Below, piece after piece: positions 62,785 to 64,000 of a DNA stretch of 64,000 nt. The DNA is from Lethocerus indicus (Eukaryota; Arthropoda; Insecta; Hemiptera; Belostomatidae): contig JACDQD010000004.1 in the NCBI GenBank assembly GCA_019843655.1, positions 27,663,872 to 27,727,871 on the forward strand, read 5' to 3'. How positions within the stretch are numbered: the first letter of the stretch is position 1; every line of letters starts with the position of its first letter. The translations under genes and the position numbers were made by a program. The notes beneath the pieces were generated by a model, which did no database searches, had not been told where the DNA came from, and saw only the letters and a list, made by a program, of their open reading frames with translations.

Positions 62785-64000
62785 GTAAGGGTAACGTCAA
62801 CTGCCCAAAAATGATCCGCTTTAAATAAAAATTTAGTTCTCCCTACGAAGCTGGTTTAGCTTAAGATCAAATAAGAGAGTGAAGACGGATAAAATAGGTA
62901 GCGCACGAGTGATTATAATAGTGTGATAGTGCGTGTCAAATCACTGAAAATATACATTTTATCTTTGATTTAACGCGCAATGTGTCGGTTATTTAATGCA
63001 TTAGTTTTGGAGTATTTTTCATTGTTAAAAATGGTTTCAAGAGGTCTGTATGGGAGATACTTCATTTGTTACGTGGTTGTGGGCCTTCTGTCCTTAGTCT
63101 TATTACTTCATCCGGAAAGGCTTTTATTCCCACAACTCGTGGTGTTATCACCACTCAAACCATCTTGAATTATACCGAGTAATTAAAAAATTAACCATTT
63201 ATTATTAAAATAAAATTATTTGTCGTATCATTTGTCGCAGATTTACATTTTCTTATTATAATCCCGGCGTTGTTCGGTGTGCATATGAACGTTTCAACTA
63301 CTGCAATTTGCAGCCGGTTTGCTGGTGACGCCAAATAATTACTGTCTGGTGCTATGTTCTACACCCCACCTTAACCGGAATTATGCGCTTGTTTCTATCT
63401 CATGTCCGGCAATTGTGTTCAATTTGCCCGACATGTCCGTGTAGATTCGACCTTAATGCACCGCAGTCGATTTATACGGCAATTTACTACTGTTTCAGAA
63501 TGGCGCTATTAGAAATATTTGTTTCTTGAAATATAAAAACAATGATATTTATTGTACAGCCAAATTTCGTACATGGATTGAAATTAAATAGTTTAATAAA
63601 TCACGCTCGCGGCGATCTGACAACAAAACATTAAAACTTTCCCAGAGGGGATTATTTTAATTGGCAAAATGTGAAAAATTTCCTTGAATCGTCCGATCTC
63701 GATAGACGGTCAAGCGACCCCTTCTAACGGACTGTGGTTTGTTCACTTTGCAGTAGTGCAGCGAATTACAGCCGTAGTACAGGCCAATTACGATGTTCCC
63801 TCACCGGGAAATAACTGTTGTGAGATAAGTGCCGTTTAATTTACTTTAAATTTTGAGAGAAGTACGGCCTCCCTTCGGGTCATCTCTGGGTTCCTATTGT
63901 CTACCTTGAACAGGATTTGGCGGAAACACCAAGGCTCCTAGTTAACGTAGGGTGTGAAGCAAGAAAGAATTGGGATTGAATATATAATTAGTGTAGCGGG
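62785..64000 (+). other. Start of intron 1 of the third gene, runs off the window
   Basis: It begins with the strong donor GTAAGG. I found no acceptor followed by a frame resembling an Osiris middle exon. A hydrophobic ATG frame at 62980-63168 lacks an upstream polypyrimidine-AG and is not favoured as exon 2. Confidence 0.55.

Noticed and set aside
62980..63168. Hydrophobic frame as exon 2 of the third gene
   Set aside because: No polypyrimidine-AG acceptor precedes it in a compatible phase, and it lacks the Lys-rich start and KKLL end of the DUF1676 core.

Overview
The window is insect nuclear DNA. The evidence is two complete, spliced genes of the insect-specific Osiris family (DUF1676), each with a signal peptide, a CX7C pair, a basic/hydrophobic DUF1676 core and a C-terminal AHxLAY motif. 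Core promoters have insect-type TATA boxes about 31 nt from the predicted start where I could measure. The remaining sequence is AT-rich, carries microsatellites and has no convincing further coding. I cannot place it below 'insect'. The wide gene spacing suggests a genome larger than that of Drosophila.

Layout. Gene 1 (minus strand, CDS 4696 down to 2057, three exons, 295 aa) is a complete Osiris protein, tentatively Osi9-like. About 32 kb without a supported gene follows (about 4.9-36.7 kb). It holds microsatellites, hairpins, one probable retroelement-derived fragment (about 30.78-31.06 kb) and a G-quadruplex motif. Gene 2 (minus strand, CDS 39627 down to 36714, three exons, 270 aa) is a second complete Osiris paralogue, tentatively Osi8-like. 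About 23 kb without a supported gene follows (about 39.7-62.5 kb). It holds an AT microsatellite and an odd 28-bp perfect inverted repeat bracketed by 12-bp direct repeats near 56.3 kb. Gene 3 (plus strand, starts at 62586) is only a first exon encoding a signal peptide and an acidic segment. It has a TATA promoter and a strong splice donor, and the rest lies beyond the window. From its position it may be another Osiris gene, but no diagnostic domain is visible.

How the genes fit together. Osiris paralogues sit in one syntenic cluster in most insects (the Triplo-lethal region in Drosophila) and are expressed in cuticle-secreting epithelia around moulting. In this window all three promoters have TATA boxes and two have GA-rich (GAGA-type) tracts upstream. 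Genes 1 and 2 also share a proximal module with a TGACCC half-site and a GCCGGTG/TAGGG block at nearly the same distance from TATA. I saw no operon-like, viral, CRISPR or bacterial system. Most open frames outside the three genes begin with GTG or TTG, or are made of microsatellite, and are treated as noise.
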